Notes: generated by a model from the sequence alone, not told the origin. A DNA stretch of 63,244 bases from Clostridiales bacterium (GCA_029098165.1 JAQXNU010000151.1:1-63244); one strand, 5' to 3'. Numbered from the stretch's first letter, positions 26,322 through 35,551 are shown. Made by a program: numbers and translations.

Positions 26322-27272
26322 ATGGGATCATTAGCGAGTAGCATAAAAATAGCCATTGACGCAGGCCATGGAAGTAATACCGCAGGAAAAAGAACACCTC
26401 CTATGCCTGAAGATATTGATTTTGATCAGGATGGAATCGTTGATATAAAGAAAAACGAAAGTATTCGGGAGCACATTGCCAATGTAGGAGTAAGTGTATT
26501 ATTAGCAAAGGAACTTCGAAGGTGCGGTTTTCAGGTATTTCAGAGTGCTTGGGATGATGACAATGCATATGATGATGAGGATGTGGATTTAACCACCCGT
26601 CAGAATTTAATCAAAAAAGCAGGATGCCAATATTCTGTATCGATTCATTTTAATGCATTTGGAGATGGAAAAACATTTAATTCAGCAAATGGTATTTGCA
26701 CATACTATCACAGTAATGATGCAAGAATTAACGATTCAAGACGTCTCGCAGCAATCGTTCAGAATCATTTAAGCAAAGGAACAAAACAACGGAACCGAGG
26801 AACTAACCGAGGGGCCTTTGCTATGGTCAACTGTGCAAATATGAATACAAAGGCTAGCATATTAGTGGAACTGGCATTTATGACAAATTTAGAAGAAGCA
26901 ACTAAGATGATGGGAGATTCAACCTTTTGGAAAGAGTGTGCGGTTGAAATCTGTAAAGGCTTTTGTGAATATCTAAAAACGGACTATGTGGAAGAAGTAA
27001 TTGAGAAGAAAGAGAAAACCTCCGCATCTGCAGCAAAAGTTTTATATCAAGTTCAGGCTGGAGCATACAGTGTAATGGATAATGCAGTAAAACAGAAAGA
27101 AAAAGTAATAAAAGCAGGATATAAAAGTGCATATATCTCTACTAATAAGACTTCGAATAAACGTCTTTATCTAGTCATTGTAGGAGTGTTTGGGGTAAAG
27201 TCCAATGCGGATGGAGTAGTAAAACAGCTTGCTAAGCGAAATATAGTTGCTATTATTACAAGAAAGTATTGA
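26322..27272 (+). CDS. N-acetylmuramoyl-L-alanine amidase (Amidase_3) with C-terminal SPOR domain
   Basis: A 316-residue zinc amidase that cuts the bond between MurNAc and the stem peptide. Zinc and catalytic residues are visible: His in AIDAGHGS, Glu in KKNESI, His in SIHFNAFG, and the catalytic Glu in LVELAFMTN (about residue 187). Residues 240-316 form a SPOR domain (YQVQAGAYSVMDNAV), which binds denuded glycan at septa or spore walls. No signal peptide is seen, which fits mother-cell or lysis roles, as with CwlC/CwlH-like spore enzymes. AAAGGAGG precedes ATG. Confidence 0.92.
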   Translation: MGSLASSIKIAIDAGHGSNTAGKRTPPMPEDIDFDQDGIVDIKKNESIREHIANVGVSVLLAKELRRCGFQVFQSAWDDDNAYDDEDVDLTTRQNLIKKAGCQYSVSIHFNAFGDGKTFNSANGICTYYHSNDARINDSRRLAAIVQNHLSKGTKQRNRGTNRGAFAMVNCANMNTKASILVELAFMTNLEEATKMMGDSTFWKECAVEICKGFCEYLKTDYVEEVIEKKEKTSASAAKVLYQVQAGAYSVMDNAVKQKEKVIKAGYKSAYISTNKTSNKRLYLVIVGVFGVKSNADGVVKQLAKRNIVAIITRKY

Positions 27273-27294
27273 GATAAATTTGCAAAAAGGAAAA

Positions 27295-27443
27295 GGAGCT
27301 GTGAAAAAACACAAAAACGTCGAGGAGAGAGGCAGGGAATCATATTAGAATTTGGCTGCCTTTCCCTTTCGACCGGACATAGCCAAATTCTAATATGATT
27401 CCCGTCTCTAACGCTCATCTTTTATTCTGTTTTTTCACAGCCC
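27295..27443. repeat. Nested-hairpin intergenic repeat, copy 8 (core inverted)
   Basis: Outer arms GGAGCTGTGAAAAAAC (27295) and CTGTTTTTTCACAGCCCC (to 27443). Perfect 23-bp inner arms at 27335-27357 and 27381-27403. The 23-nt core at 27358-27380 is inverted relative to copies 1, 2 and 4. It fills the gap between convergent genes (amidase, plus; argG, minus), 22 and 7 bases from their stops. This is the last copy in the window. Confidence 0.9.
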
Positions 27444-27450
27444 CAAATAA

Positions 27451-28686
27451 TTATTTGGTTTCATTTTCTTTCTTTGCAACTTCAGCCATTTTCATTGCTC
27501 GAACCTTTAAGGATAAACCAAAGAGGTTAATGAAACCTTCTGCATCATGATGATCATAAAGATCACCAGTTGTAAAGGAAGCAATACTTTCGTTATATAA
27601 GGAATAAGGGCTAGTTGTACCCTGTTTGATGATGTTACCTTTGTAAAGTTTCATCTTAACTTCACCAGTTACATACTGCTGAGTAACTTCAACGAATGCC
27701 TGTAATGCTTCGCGAAGTGGTGTAAACCATTTTCCTTCGTAAACGACATCAGCAAATTTATTACCGATTTCTTTCTTGCAAGTAAGAGTAGCACGATCAA
27801 GGATCAGTTCCTCTAACTGAGTATGAGCTTCCATCAAGATCGTTCCACCAGGAGTCTCATAAACACCACGGGATTTCATGCCAACAACACGGTTTTCAAC
27901 GATATCGACAATACCGATACCATGTTTGCCACCAAGTTCATTTAACTTAGTGATAATTTCAGATGCCTTCATCTTAACACCATTTAAAGCAACTGGAGCA
28001 CCTTTTTCGAAGGATAAGGAGATGGTTTCACCTTCCTCTGGAGCTTTTTCTGGTGTCACACCAAGTACTAATAAGTGATCATAGTCAGGTGCATTAGCAG
28101 GATCTTCTAATTCAAGACCTTCATGGCTGATGTGCCATAAGTTACGATCGCGGCTATAGCTGTGGCTTGCATCGAAAGGAAGATCGATACCATGAGCTTT
28201 GCAGTATTCGATCTCTTCTTCACGGGAAGACATCTTCCAAGTATCATTGCATCTCCAAGGAGCGATAATTTTTAAATCAGGAGCTAATGCTTTGATACCT
28301 AATTCAAAACGAACTTGATCATTTCCTTTACCGGTAGCACCATGACAGATAGCTACAGCACCTTCTTTTCTGGCAACCTCAACTAATTTCTTAGCGATGA
28401 CTGGTCTTGCCATGGAAGTACCTAATAAATATTTATTCTCATATACTGCGTTTGCCTTAACACATGGAATTACGTATTCATCTACGAACTCATCGGTTAA
28501 ATGCTCTATGTACAATTTTGTAGCTCCAGATAATTTTGCTCGTTCTTCAAGTCCTTCTAATTCATTGCCCTGACCGACATCGATACAGCAGCAGACAACA
28601 TCATAATCATAATTCTCCTTTAACCAAGGAATGATAGCAGTGGTATCTAAGCCACCAGAATAAGCCAAAATAACTTTTTCTTTCAT
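27451..28686 (-). CDS. argG: Argininosuccinate synthase
   Basis: A 411-residue ATP-dependent ligase joining citrulline and aspartate to argininosuccinate. The ATP pyrophosphatase P-loop AYSGGLDTT is at residues 7-15, and [15 protein letters not shown] and the Ser/Tyr-rich [17 protein letters not shown] match the family. The start is set by GAAGGAGG nine bases upstream. It lies apart from argJBD, separated by two plus-strand genes. Its promoter (28732-28760) shares the -35 TTGCAT with that of argJ, hinting at common control. Confidence 0.96.
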   Translation of the reverse strand: MKEKVILAYSGGLDTTAIIPWLKENYDYDVVCCCIDVGQGNELEGLEERAKLSGATKLYIEHLTDEFVDEYVIPCVKANAVYENKYLLGTSMARPVIAKKLVEVARKEGAVAICHGATGKGNDQVRFELGIKALAPDLKIIAPWRCNDTWKMSSREEEIEYCKAHGIDLPFDASHSYSRDRNLWHISHEGLELEDPANAPDYDHLLVLGVTPEKAPEEGETISLSFEKGAPVALNGVKMKASEIITKLNELGGKHGIGIVDIVENRVVGMKSRGVYETPGGTILMEAHTQLEELILDRATLTCKKEIGNKFADVVYEGKWFTPLREALQAFVEVTQQYVTGEVKMKLYKGNIIKQGTTSPYSLYNESIASFTTGDLYDHHDAEGFINLFGLSLKVRAMKMAEVAKKENETK

Positions 28687-28731
28687 AGTAAATTCCTCCT
28701 TCACTGAATAAAAAAACACTTGAATGTTATA

Positions 28732-28760
28732 AATATACATCAAAATTGAAATAGATGCAA
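28732..28760 (-). promoter_or_regulatory. Promoter of argG, TTGCAT-17-TATATT
   Basis: Minus strand: -35 TTGCAT (28755-28760), 17-bp spacer, -10 TATATT (28732-28737). An AT-rich imperfect dyad (TGTATATTTATAACATTCA) overlaps the -10 and could be an ArgR-type site, but the match is loose. Confidence 0.6.
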
Positions 28761-28922
28761 TACCTTTTTAATGAAAACTTAATTATATTTTAGTAAATCC
28801 TACTATAATTTGATGGAATGATATGCTAAAATCATGGTTGGAGCTTACATAAGTGATGGTTTTAACGACCAGACTAATAAACTCTATGCTTTAGCAACGA
28901 AAAAAGGGAGAGAAAAGACAAT

Positions 28923-29627
28923 ATGAAAGAGTTTTTTAAGAAATGCAGTCATGCTTGGATTTTATCGTACTTTCTGATTTATCTGATTTGGTTTTTCATA
29001 ATCGGTAAGATGAGCGCGGAATCGTTCCATGCAGTAGAAGTATCATTGGATAGTTTGATACCATTTAATGAATGGTTTATCATACCATATTTTATCTGGT
29101 TTCCTTATATTCCACTAACGATTGCATATTTTTTCTTAACATCCAGGGAAGAGTATTATCGTACCTGTATGTTTTTATTTATCGGTATGACAATTTGTCT
29201 GATCGCTTACACGGTTTATCCAACGGGGATATATTTCAGACCTAATTTAGATAGCTTGGGACGTAATAATTTCGCAATTGAGATGACAAGATTCATTTAT
29301 TCTATCGATCCAGGAACTAATGCCTGCCCAAGTATTCACTGTTTTAACTCCATTGGTGTAGCAATTGCAGTCTTAAAAAGTAAGAAATTAAATAAGAAGA
29401 AATGGTTAACGACTGGTGTTGTGTTATTAAGCACATCCATTTGTATGTCGACGGTATTCGTAAAACAGCATTCTATTATTGATTTCTTCTTCGCAGTTGC
29501 ATTAGCAATCTTAATGTATTGTATTGCTTATGTTCCAAAGTATGATAAGTTATTTGCAAAAACTCGCTTGAAACCAGAACTGATTGAAAGCTTTCCAATA
29601 GGAAGTTTAGTGAAATCCAAAGAATAA
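28923..29627 (+). CDS. PAP2-type membrane phosphatase/phosphotransferase
   Basis: A 234-residue protein with about six membrane helices. PAP2 superfamily residues are present: CPSIHCFNS (PSxH, catalytic His) and VKQHSIIDFFFA (His and Asp of motif 3). The first PAP2 motif (KxxxxxxRP) is weak or replaced by YFRP. Likely acts on a lipid phosphate at the membrane, for example phosphatidate or undecaprenyl pyrophosphate; the substrate is unknown. GGGAGAG upstream of ATG 28923. Confidence 0.82.
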   Translation: MKEFFKKCSHAWILSYFLIYLIWFFIIGKMSAESFHAVEVSLDSLIPFNEWFIIPYFIWFPYIPLTIAYFFLTSREEYYRTCMFLFIGMTICLIAYTVYPTGIYFRPNLDSLGRNNFAIEMTRFIYSIDPGTNACPSIHCFNSIGVAIAVLKSKKLNKKKWLTTGVVLLSTSICMSTVFVKQHSIIDFFFAVALAILMYCIAYVPKYDKLFAKTRLKPELIESFPIGSLVKSKE

Positions 29628-29635
29628 GAGGGGTA

Positions 29636-29845
29636 GACGTCATTTTGCACGTATTGGTTGTGAGCAAGAAGAGATGGTTCCTATCGTTTAATCGCGACAC
29701 GCTTTCGCTTGGATGAAGTCTGTAGCGGATACTAAGGCTCTAAAATACAGAGCTTAAGTACCGACGACTTCATACAGTACGCTTATAAACGATAGGAATC
29801 ATCTCTTTTTTTTGCAAGTTTTTTGAAGTGCAAAATGACTAGCGA
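29636..29845. repeat. Long nested hairpin of a different sequence class (about 200 nt)
   Basis: Begins nine bases after the PAP2-type stop. Perfect outer arms GTCATTTTGCAC (29639-29650) and GTGCAAAATGAC (29828-29839). Second-level arms of 21 bp at 29670-29690 and 29786-29806 have one G-U. A third-level stem ATGAAGTC/GACTTCAT lies near 29713 and 29766, and an apical AAGGCTCT/AGAGCTT stem near 29734-29756. T-rich runs flank the right arms. It shares its layout but not its sequence with the eight-copy family. Only one copy is seen here. Confidence 0.75.
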
Positions 29846-29993
29846 CTTTTTTTATAAAATTGGATAAATGATTCAGTGGTTGGATTAGATGATAAGAGAA
29901 AAGTATGGATTTTCGTTGGGAATTCGGTATAATAAAGGAAGAGAAAATTAACATGTAGTATATATCAGATTGAGATAGAGAAAGGAAATGAGT

Positions 29994-30572
29994 ATGTACC
30001 CTATTATTTTAGCTTCTGGATCACCGAGAAGAAGAGAGATTTTAAGTCAGGTTGGTATTGAGTTTACCGTTGAACCTTCGAATAAAGAAGAAATTGCAAC
30101 AAGCAGTATTCCTAGTGAGTTAGTGATGCAGTTATCCAAAGGGAAAGCAGAAGATATTGCAGAGCAGAAACAAGGACCTGTTATGGTGATCGGTGCGGAT
30201 ACGGTAGTAGCAGTGGATCAGATGATTCTTGGAAAACCTAAGAACGAAGAGGACGCCGCTCGTATGCTTCGTATGATTTCCGGAAGAGAGCATGAGGTTT
30301 ATACTGGTGTTACGGTTATTGTAAAAGAAAAGGATGGTACGATTCGTACCAATACTTTTTATGAGGTAGCGAAGGTTTCCATTGCGTCCTTATCGGAGGA
30401 AGAGATTGCTTCTTATATTAACAGTAAGGAGCCTATGGACAAGGCCGGTTCTTACGCGATCCAAGGACGATTTGCATGCTTTGTGAATGGAATTCAGGGA
30501 GACTATTATTCCATCGTTGGACTTCCAATTGCACATTTATATCAGGTTATGAAGGAAATGATGCCTTCTTAA
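29994..30572 (+). CDS. maf: Maf-family nucleotide pyrophosphatase
   Basis: A 192-residue house-cleaning nucleotide pyrophosphatase (dTTP/UTP or modified nucleotides to monophosphates). Family motifs: ILASGSPRRREIL at the N-terminus, VIGADTVVAVD and GKPKNEEDAARML, and YSIVGLPIAHLY at the end. ATG 29994 is preferred to 29988 because AGAAAGGA lies about nine bases upstream. Single gene; often near cell-shape or division genes elsewhere, which is not the case here. Confidence 0.93.
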   Translation: MYPIILASGSPRRREILSQVGIEFTVEPSNKEEIATSSIPSELVMQLSKGKAEDIAEQKQGPVMVIGADTVVAVDQMILGKPKNEEDAARMLRMISGREHEVYTGVTVIVKEKDGTIRTNTFYEVAKVSIASLSEEEIASYINSKEPMDKAGSYAIQGRFACFVNGIQGDYYSIVGLPIAHLYQVMKEMMPS

Positions 30573-30663
30573 TTAGATTCATGATTACAGCCATAGAATT
30601 GATCCAATTAAAAGGGAGCAGAAGCTTTCTTTCGATCAATTTTATGGTTTTTTCATTTAGTAC

Positions 30664-30692
30664 TTGCATAATAAAAAAAACGGATGTATAAT
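30664..30692 (+). promoter_or_regulatory. Promoter of argJBD, TTGCAT-17-TATAAT
   Basis: The -35 TTGCAT is at 30664-30669 and TATAAT at 30687-30692, with a 17-bp spacer. Downstream, the octamer ATGCATAA occurs twice (30716-30723 and 30735-30742), an arrangement that could be an ArgR-type operator. The operator is tentative. Confidence 0.65.
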
Positions 30693-30803
30693 TATAAGCA
30701 CATTTATGAAAATTATGCATAAATTAAAAAAAAGATGCATAAAAATACTAATCAGACGACGTACATATTAGACTAATTTAATCATAGAAAGGCGGGAATT
30801 AGT

Positions 30804-32030
30804 ATGGAGACAATTAGCGGTGGAGTAACTGCGGCAATGGGTTTTCAGGCTGCTGGAGTATATGCTGGAATTAAGAAACAAAAACAAAAAAAAGATATGG
30901 CTTTGGTATACTCGACAGTACCAGCGGTTGCAGCAGGAACATTTACAACGAATGTTGTAAAAGCAGCACCAGTAAAATGGGATATGAAACTGATGAAGAG
31001 TGGAAAGAAACTGCAGGCAATGGTGATTAATAGTGGCATTGCAAATGCATGTACCGGAACAAAGGGAGACTTGGATAACGAGACGATGGCGAAAGCAATG
31101 GCTAAGGAACTCGGAATTGAGGTTGACTCTGTTCTTACTGCATCAACTGGTGTAATCGGGCGAGAGATGCCAATGGATGCAATCGTAGCTGGAACAGCAT
31201 TATTAAAGGAAGCATTATCCGATGGTATAGAGGCTGGTCATATGGCGGCAGAATCGATTATGACGACCGATACGATCTCGAAAGAATGTGCGGTTACGAT
31301 CGAACTCGGTGGTAAGACCGTAACAATCGGTGCAATGTCCAAAGGTTCTGGAATGATTCATCCAAATATGGCAACGATGATCGGAATCTTGACCACAGAT
31401 GCTGCAATCAGTAAGGAATTATTGCAGGAGGTTATCAGTGAAAGTGTGCAAAAGAGCTTTAACATGATCTCTGTAGATCGTGATACATCCACCAATGATA
31501 CATATGTAGCATTAGCCAATGGATTAGCAGGCAATGAAGAAATTACTACTAAGAATGCGGATTATGCGAAATTTTTTGATGCTGTAAAGTATGTTTCTAC
31601 GACACTAGCAAAGAAAATGGCTGGAGACGGTGAAGGCGCAAGTAAACTAATCGAAGCAAGAGTTTTAAATGCAGCAAGTTATGAAGATGCAGTTTTACTT
31701 AGCAAGTCTATTATCACTTCCAATCTTGTTAAGGCAGCTGTTTTTGGAAATGACGCAAATTGTGGTCGTTTTATGTGTGCGATGGGGTATTCCGGAGTAC
31801 AGTTCAATCCAGATATTGTCGATTTGTTCTTTGAAAGTAGTGAAGGAAAGATCATGGTTGTTGAGAATGGTATTGGATTAGTATTTAATGAAGAACTAGC
31901 GACTAAGATTTTATCATCCAAAGAAGTTACTGTAATTGCAAATATGAAAGCCGGACAGTCCACTGCTACTGCCTGGGGTTGTGATTTAACCTATGATTAC
32001 GTAAAAATCAATGCAGATTATCGTTCATAA
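30804..32030 (+). CDS. argJ: Bifunctional glutamate N-acetyltransferase / ornithine acetyltransferase
   Basis: A 408-residue ArgJ that moves acetyl from N-acetylornithine to glutamate, closing the cyclic arginine pathway. The self-cleavage site is in [11 protein letters not shown], where the Thr becomes the N-terminal nucleophile of the beta chain (about residue 193). [13 protein letters not shown] is a typical alpha-chain segment. GAAAGGCGGG precedes ATG. First gene of argJ-argB-argD. No argC is seen in the window. Confidence 0.96.
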   Translation: METISGGVTAAMGFQAAGVYAGIKKQKQKKDMALVYSTVPAVAAGTFTTNVVKAAPVKWDMKLMKSGKKLQAMVINSGIANACTGTKGDLDNETMAKAMAKELGIEVDSVLTASTGVIGREMPMDAIVAGTALLKEALSDGIEAGHMAAESIMTTDTISKECAVTIELGGKTVTIGAMSKGSGMIHPNMATMIGILTTDAAISKELLQEVISESVQKSFNMISVDRDTSTNDTYVALANGLAGNEEITTKNADYAKFFDAVKYVSTTLAKKMAGDGEGASKLIEARVLNAASYEDAVLLSKSIITSNLVKAAVFGNDANCGRFMCAMGYSGVQFNPDIVDLFFESSEGKIMVVENGIGLVFNEELATKILSSKEVTVIANMKAGQSTATAWGCDLTYDYVKINADYRS

Positions 32031-32044
32031 GAGGAGAGAATATC

Positions 32045-32968
32045 ATGGCACAGGATAATGAAGTAGATTCTATTTTAGTAAAAGCGCAAACATTAATTGA
32101 AGCATTACCATATATTCAGAAATTTAATAATAAGAAGGTCGTTGTAAAGTACGGCGGAAGTGCAATGTTGGATCCAGAATTACAGTTAAATGTAATCAAA
32201 GATGTCGTTTTATTAAAACTTGTTGGAATGCAGCCAATCATCGTACATGGTGGTGGAAAAGAGATCAGTAAATGGTTAGGACTTTTAGGTCATGAATCGA
32301 AATTTGTAGAAGGTCTTCGTGTTACTGACGAAGAGACGATGGAAGTTGCTGAGATGGTGCTTGGAAAAGTAAATAAGCATTTGGTTCAGTTAGTAGAACA
32401 AATGGGAGTGAAGGCAGCAGGAATCAGCGGAAAAGATGGTGCAACTCTAATGGTCGAAAAGAAAACCGCTAATGGTCAGGATATTGGATATGTTGGAAAT
32501 GTCACCGATGTGAATACGGATTTGATCGATACCCTAATCAATAATGATTTTATTCCAATCATTGCTCCAATTGGATTGGATCAAGACTTCCACAACTATA
32601 ATATCAATGCAGATGACGCGGCTTGTGCAGTTGCTACTGCAATCGGAGCGGAAAAACTAGCCTTCTTAACCGATATCGAAGGAGTTTATCGTGATTTTGA
32701 AGATAAAGATTCTTTGATTTCTGCACTAACGTTAGAGGAAGCCGATCAATTGATTGAGGAAGGAATTATCGGAGGCGGAATGCTTCCAAAACTAAAGAAC
32801 TGTATTGATGCGGTTCGTAATGGAGTATCCAGAGTACATATTTTAGATGGTCGAAGAGAGCACTGCCTATTATTGGAGTTCTTTACAAATAAGGGGATTG
32901 GAACGGCAATCATCAATGATGAGTCCGTGCTGTTTGATCATGAGCAGACATTAAAGAAACAGAAGTAG
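32045..32968 (+). CDS. argB: N-acetylglutamate kinase
   Basis: A 307-residue amino acid kinase that phosphorylates N-acetylglutamate. The nucleotide/substrate segments [21 protein letters not shown] and [14 protein letters not shown] are clear. ATG 32045 is 14 nt after argJ, with AGAGGAGAG upstream. The N-terminal extension of about 25 residues before VVKYGG resembles that of arginine-inhibited hexameric forms, so feedback inhibition by arginine is possible. Confidence 0.96.
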   Translation: MAQDNEVDSILVKAQTLIEALPYIQKFNNKKVVVKYGGSAMLDPELQLNVIKDVVLLKLVGMQPIIVHGGGKEISKWLGLLGHESKFVEGLRVTDEETMEVAEMVLGKVNKHLVQLVEQMGVKAAGISGKDGATLMVEKKTANGQDIGYVGNVTDVNTDLIDTLINNDFIPIIAPIGLDQDFHNYNINADDAACAVATAIGAEKLAFLTDIEGVYRDFEDKDSLISALTLEEADQLIEEGIIGGGMLPKLKNCIDAVRNGVSRVHILDGRREHCLLLEFFTNKGIGTAIINDESVLFDHEQTLKKQK

Positions 32969-33037
32969 TAATCGGACATCATCCCAAAATTACATAAGGT
33001 AGTTATCAATGAAAATAAAGCAATAAGGAGGAACAAC

Positions 33038-34213
33038 ATGAAAGAAATCATAGAAGAAGCAAAACAAGTATTGATGCCAATGTATAATCGCTATGATATT
33101 GTTCTTGACCATGGGGAAGGCGTTTATGTATATGATACCGATGGAAAACAGTATTTGGACTTTGGTGCCGGAATCGCAGTCAATGCAATTGGTTATAGCA
33201 ATGAAAAGTATAAAAGTGCATTAAAAAATCAGATTGATAAATTACTTCATACCTCAAACCTATTTTATAATGAACCAACGCTAAAAGCTGCGAAGAAATT
33301 CTTAAAAGCCTCCCAGATGGATAAAGTGTTCTTTACAAACAGTGGAACAGAAGCAGTGGAAGGTGCAATAAAGCTTGCAAGAAAGTATTATTATAAAAAG
33401 CATGGAACAAAGGATAGTGAGATCATTGCGATGAATCATTCCTTCCATGGAAGAAGTATGGGTTCCGTATCGGTTACCGGAACGAAAAAGTATCGTGAGC
33501 CATTTGAACCATTAATCGGTGGAGTGGTATTCGCTGAATTTAATGACCTTGAGAGTGTAAAGGCAAAGATTAACGAGAAGACTTGTGCAATCATTATGGA
33601 AACCTTCCAGGGAGAAGGCGGTATCTATCCTGCAGAGGAAAGCTTTATCAAAGGGGTTCGTGCTCTGTGTGATGAAAAGGATATTGTATTGATTCTAGAT
33701 GAAATTCAATGTGGTATGGGTCGTACGGGTAAGATGTTTACCTATCAGCAGTATGGCATTCTCCCAGATATTATGACAAGTGCAAAAGCGCTTGGCTGTG
33801 GCGTTCCAATTGGAGCGTTTGCTGCCGTAAATAAAGTAGCATATGCTTTTGAAGCAGGTGACCATGGTAGTACATATGCATGTAATCCTTTTGTAACCGA
33901 GGCTGCTAGTACGGTATTTGATATCTTTGAAGAACTTCATATCCTTGATCATGTCAAGGAAGTTGGTTCCTACTTATCTGAACAGTTAGATCAATTGATG
34001 AAAGATAAATCTAGCATTGTTGCTCATCGTGGCTATGGCTTAATGCAAGGAATTGAATTAAATATTCCTGTACAGGATGTGATTAAAAAGTGCCAGGAAA
34101 AGGGATTGCTTTTAGTTGCAGCGGGAACAAAGATCATTCGTTTTGTGCCACCATTAATCATTACCAATGAGAATGTTGACCAGATGATTGCGATTCTTTC
34201 ACAATGTTTGTAA
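33038..34213 (+). CDS. argD: Acetylornithine aminotransferase
   Basis: A 391-residue class III PLP aminotransferase converting N-acetylglutamate semialdehyde to N-acetylornithine. Landmarks: FFTNSGTEAVEGAIKLAR, SFHGRSMGSVSVTG, LILDEIQCGMGRTG and the PLP lysine in SAKALGCGVPIGAF (about residue 250). AAGGAGG precedes ATG. Last gene of the argJBD run; the stop is followed 19 nt later by a terminator that overlaps the start of the next gene. Confidence 0.95.
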   Translation: MKEIIEEAKQVLMPMYNRYDIVLDHGEGVYVYDTDGKQYLDFGAGIAVNAIGYSNEKYKSALKNQIDKLLHTSNLFYNEPTLKAAKKFLKASQMDKVFFTNSGTEAVEGAIKLARKYYYKKHGTKDSEIIAMNHSFHGRSMGSVSVTGTKKYREPFEPLIGGVVFAEFNDLESVKAKINEKTCAIIMETFQGEGGIYPAEESFIKGVRALCDEKDIVLILDEIQCGMGRTGKMFTYQQYGILPDIMTSAKALGCGVPIGAFAAVNKVAYAFEAGDHGSTYACNPFVTEAASTVFDIFEELHILDHVKEVGSYLSEQLDQLMKDKSSIVAHRGYGLMQGIELNIPVQDVIKKCQEKGLLLVAAGTKIIRFVPPLIITNENVDQMIAILSQCL

Positions 34214-34232
34214 TATATTAGATTTTATTTGG

Positions 34233-34271
34233 AAAACCTATCTTTATCTTAGAATAAAGGTAGGTTTTTTT
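34233..34271 (+). terminator. Terminator of argJBD overlapping the next gene's ribosome binding site
   Basis: Arms near 34233-34247 and 34254-34267 (AAACCTATCTTTAT with AATAAAGGTAGGTTT, one G-U) followed by a run of eight T ending at 34271, directly before an ATG. The 3' arm contains AAAGGTAGG, the only ribosome binding site for the next gene, so the same hairpin would both end transcription and hide the site in read-through RNA. Confidence 0.75.
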
Positions 34272-34706
34272 ATGGGATTTATCATTGCATTAATTTCTGG
34301 AGCATTAATGAGCATTCAGGGGGTATTTAATACAGGGGTTACAAAGCAGACAAGTGTATGGGTAGCTTCTTCGTTTGTTCAGTTTTCTGCATTGATTGTT
34401 TGTATCATTGCTTGGTTTGTAACTGGTCGGGAAGGAACATTTGACGCTCTCTTTCGGATTCAGGATAAGTATATGCTAATCGGTGGTGCCATGGGTGCTT
34501 TTATTACGTATACCGTTATCCAAAGCATTGGTTCTCTTGGTCCCGCTAAAGCTACGATGCTCATTGTATCAGCTCAGTTAGTAATTTCTTATATTATCGA
34601 ATTATTTGGTATGTTTGGACAAGAGAAGGTACCATTTCAATGGAGAAAAGTCATAGGATTAGCAATTATTATTGCTGGAATTCTTACATTTAAATGGAAG
34701 GACTAG
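34272..34706 (+). CDS. DMT-family transporter (DUF606/YdcZ-like)
   Basis: A 144-residue membrane protein with five predicted helices, matching the DUF606 half-size branch of the drug/metabolite transporter superfamily (LISGALMSIQGVFN; GPAKATMLIVSAQLV; IIIAGILTFKW). Half-size members usually act as dimers. ATG 34272 is chosen because AAAGGTAGG lies about nine bases upstream and the first helix starts at once; an in-frame ATG at 34188 would overlap argD. Substrate unknown. Confidence 0.85.
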   Translation: MGFIIALISGALMSIQGVFNTGVTKQTSVWVASSFVQFSALIVCIIAWFVTGREGTFDALFRIQDKYMLIGGAMGAFITYTVIQSIGSLGPAKATMLIVSAQLVISYIIELFGMFGQEKVPFQWRKVIGLAIIIAGILTFKWKD

Positions 34707-34834
34707 GAAGGATTTAAAAATCTTGAAAAAGATAACTTTATTTCTAAATTCGTACTTGTATTAGCAAAATAGATTAGGTACAATAGTTATGTAAGTTTGG
34801 TTGAGAGTACAGTCTTTTCATGAAAGGTTATGGA

Positions 34835-35551
34835 ATGAATAAGACTAAGGTATTTCAAAAATGCTTCATCGGAATATTATTTATCGTCGCAGGTGGTATC
34901 TACCTTGGGACAAGTATTACAAGAACGTTTTGTTCGGATCAAGATGAAAGTGAAATTGTGGTTAACAAAACAGATGATGATTTCACTGAATTACCCGAAC
35001 TTGAAGCTAATTCAGTTATGGTAACAGTCGTTCCGAAAGAGGACAAAGATACAAGGCAGTATGAAACTAAGGACACGGTTGTAACATCTTCTATAATAGA
35101 AGAAAAAAAGCGGATCATTGTACATGTTTGTGGCTGTGTTAGGAAGCCGGATGTTTATGAATTACAAGAAGATGCTAGGTTGATCGATGCGGTAACGAAA
35201 GCTCAGGGTTTTACCAAGGATGCAGCATGTGATAGTGTCAATCAAGCACAGTTACTAAAAGATGGACAAAAAATATATATTCCAAGTAAAGAAGAGATTA
35301 AAGAGGGATTTCAATTGGAAGAATCGGAATTTGCAGAAGGGAATTCGAAAGAAAACCATTTAATCGATCTAAATCTTGCAACAAAAGATGAATTGATGAC
35401 ATTGCCTGGAATCGGAGAAACGAAAGCAGATCGTATCCTAGGGTATCGGAAAGAACATGGTGGATTTCAGACAATTGAGGATATAATGCAAATTGCAGGG
35501 GTTAAGGAAGCAATATTTTCAAAAGTAAAAGATTATATTACTGTGAAATGA
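34835..35551 (+). CDS. comEA: ComEA-like DNA uptake protein (SLBB plus helix-hairpin-helix)
   Basis: A 238-residue protein anchored by one N-terminal membrane helix (about 11-29). A linker is followed by an SLBB domain (about 92-152, IIVHVCGCVRKPDVYEL) and a C-terminal helix-hairpin-helix domain (about 175-238, DLNLATKDELMTLPGIGET). ComEA binds double-stranded DNA outside the membrane and passes it to the ComEC channel, which is encoded four genes downstream. AAAGG lies seven bases before ATG 34835. Confidence 0.93.
   Translation: MNKTKVFQKCFIGILFIVAGGIYLGTSITRTFCSDQDESEIVVNKTDDDFTELPELEANSVMVTVVPKEDKDTRQYETKDTVVTSSIIEEKKRIIVHVCGCVRKPDVYELQEDARLIDAVTKAQGFTKDAACDSVNQAQLLKDGQKIYIPSKEEIKEGFQLEESEFAEGNSKENHLIDLNLATKDELMTLPGIGETKADRILGYRKEHGGFQTIEDIMQIAGVKEAIFSKVKDYITVK

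Noticed and set aside
141-27443. Hairpin repeats as insertion sequences
   Set aside because: No transposase frame lies within any copy and no consistent target duplication was seen; they are too short for autonomous elements.
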